Assembly: GCA_036637375.1 (NCBI GenBank)
Contig: JAVWMQ010000028.1
Span: forward strand, 1-23,342
Length of the DNA: 23,342 nt
DNA from: JAVWMQ01 sp036637375
GTDB taxonomy: Bacteria; Bacillota; Clostridia; Peptostreptococcales; Anaerovoracaceae
Reading direction: 5' to 3'
Positions 22,474 to 23,342 of the stretch are shown here, piece after piece. The notes under the pieces were generated by a model. The model made no database searches and had not been told where the DNA came from. It saw only the letters and a program-made list of their open reading frames with translations. Position 1 is the first letter of the stretch; every line of letters begins with the position of its first letter. The position numbers and the translations under genes are program-made.

Positions 22474-23216
22474 TTATTAAACTCCTTTTGTTTATTTTTA
22501 TTAAATATAAAATAAAGTATTGAACAGATTATAATAACTACTATACTTAGAACTTGAGCTTGCCTAAAAGGACCAATCATTAGACTGTCTGTTCGTAGTC
22601 CTTCAACAAAGAAACGTTCTATAGAATATAAAACTCCATAAAGAAGTATTATTTGACCTTTGAATTCTCTATGATTATCAAGGTATGTGAGCAAAAAGAA
22701 TAGCCCAAGACACCAAAGAGACTCATATAGAAAAGTTGGATGAACCTTAGTTCCCATAACTGTTATAGCCCAAGGCAGATCGGTTGGACGACCATGAGCT
22801 TCACCGTTGAAATAGTTACCCCAACGACCAATTGACTGTGCTAATGCAACTGCTGGGATTACTAAATCTAACCCATTTATAAAGTCAATTTTTTTGTGTT
22901 TACACATAAAAAATGCGGCAATAAAGGCAAATATTAATCCCCCATGAATGGCTAGTCCACCGTTCCTTAGGTTTATAATTTCCCCAAAATCACCGGAGTA
23001 ATAACTCCAATTAAAAACCACATAATAAAGTCTTGCGCCAATAATTCCAAAGGGTATTGAAACTAGTAAAACATCAAGTAAACTGTCAGGATCAATTTGA
23101 TGCTTTGGTGCTCTTTTGTATACAATTATAATTGCAAGTAGAATTCCCAATGCAATAAGGACACCATACCACCTGATTTCTATGTTAAATAACGTGAAGG
23201 CTATTGGATTTGGCAT
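22470..23216 (-). CDS. lgt: prolipoprotein diacylglyceryl transferase
   Basis: Attaches diacylglyceryl from phosphatidylglycerol to the lipobox cysteine of prelipoproteins in the cytoplasmic membrane. The 248-residue protein has seven or so membrane segments and the Lgt signatures: WYGVLIALG near the N-terminus, NGGLAIHGG (85-93), the hallmark GRWGNYFNGEAHG (130-142), HPTFLYES (159-166) and RFFVEGLRTD (201-210). The frame is open for nine more codons back to a GTG, but the ATG before PNPIAF fits the family's start; the ribosome binding site there is only moderate (GTGAG). It is the first gene of the lgt-ychF operon. Confidence 0.95.
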   Translation of the reverse strand: MPNPIAFTLFNIEIRWYGVLIALGILLAIIIVYKRAPKHQIDPDSLLDVLLVSIPFGIIGARLYYVVFNWSYYSGDFGEIINLRNGGLAIHGGLIFAFIAAFFMCKHKKIDFINGLDLVIPAVALAQSIGRWGNYFNGEAHGRPTDLPWAITVMGTKVHPTFLYESLWCLGLFFLLTYLDNHREFKGQIILLYGVLYSIERFFVEGLRTDSLMIGPFRQAQVLSIVVIIICSILYFIFNKNKQKEFNK

Positions 23217-23254
23217 AAACTTTCTCACTTTCTTTTTAAACACAACTAATAGCT

Positions 23255-23283
23255 ATTATACTATTTTACTTGTAATTTCTCAA
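23255..23283 (-). promoter_or_regulatory. promoter of lgt-ychF
   Basis: On the minus strand: -35 TTGAGA (23283-23278), a 17-bp spacer and a perfect -10 TATAAT (23260-23255). It overlaps the divergent promoter at 23270-23299. Confidence 0.7.
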
Positions 23284-23299
23284 CATTTTTTGTTACAAT
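23270..23299 (+). promoter_or_regulatory. promoter of the partial gene at the right edge
   Basis: -35 TTGTAA (23270-23275), an 18-bp spacer and -10 TACAAT (23294-23299). The expected transcription start falls at or next to the ATG at 23306, and no ribosome binding site is visible before that ATG. Confidence 0.5.
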
Positions 23300-23305
23300 T
23301 AAACT

Positions 23306-23342
23306 ATGAAATACAATAATATTATAAATGCCACTTTTGTTG
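23306..23342 (+). CDS. 5' end of a gene cut by the window edge, possibly sfsA
   Basis: Twelve codons are visible, reading MKYNNIINATFV. The pattern M-K-Y-x-N-I-x-x-x-F-[IV] resembles the start of clostridial SfsA (sugar fermentation stimulation protein / nuclease), but twelve residues cannot settle it. A promoter with its start site at the ATG supports a real gene, probably leaderless. It is divergent from lgt. Confidence 0.4.
   Translation, partial: MKYNNIINATFV

Noticed and set aside
1..23342. tRNA genes, CRISPR arrays, insertion sequences or attachment sites
   Set aside because: No cloverleaf, repeat-spacer pattern, transposase, terminal inverted repeats or integrase was recognised by eye; a tRNA or repeat scan would be needed for certainty.

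Overview
The window looks like a chromosomal segment of a low-GC, anaerobic Gram-positive bacterium of the class Clostridia. The reasons are AT-rich DNA with strong AGGAGG-type ribosome binding sites, the trigger factor-clpP-clpX-lon-engB order typical of Firmicutes, an MreB without mreC/mreD beside it, and a flavodiiron (FprA-type) O2/NO reductase beside an acyl-CoA dehydrogenase fusion. Family-level placement (Peptostreptococcales or Anaerovoracaceae-like) is only a guess. I see no rRNA, tRNA, CRISPR array, insertion sequence or phage gene, and no gene-free stretch above 300 bp.

Layout. Positions 100-1140 hold a solitary PTS EIIC-like membrane protein converging on a threonine aldolase gene (minus strand, 1196-2209). 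Divergent from the aldolase is mreB, followed by a perfect terminator hairpin that abuts the ribosome binding site of a THUMP-domain RNA methyltransferase. That gene is coupled to a MocR/GntR-type regulator whose aminotransferase domain has lost its PLP lysine. Carbamate kinase (6178-7128) stands alone with two possible promoters. Positions 7251-15608 form a compact protein-homeostasis and growth operon: CYTH phosphatase, tig, clpP, clpX, lon, engB, a DUF1232 protein, hpt and pduL, mostly with gaps of 1 to about 60 nt. It ends at a strong terminator.

Next come a secreted M15 peptidase, a divergent pair of small helix-turn-helix genes with palindromes at their promoters, and deoC. Two perfect hairpins separate deoC from the most notable locus, 18159-21285. 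Its first gene encodes one polypeptide made of an acyl-CoA dehydrogenase, the FAD domain of EtfA and a rubredoxin. The second gene encodes a flavodiiron protein with all its metal ligands. The simplest reading is a two-protein electron wire from an acyl-CoA (or another donor of the dehydrogenase flavin) through FAD and the rubredoxin iron to the flavodiiron FMN and then O2 or NO. It would bypass the usual EtfA/EtfB heterodimer. The locus ends at a bidirectional terminator shared with the minus-strand lgt-ychF operon. At the right edge, the first 12 codons of a plus-strand gene (perhaps sfsA) begin right at a predicted transcription start.
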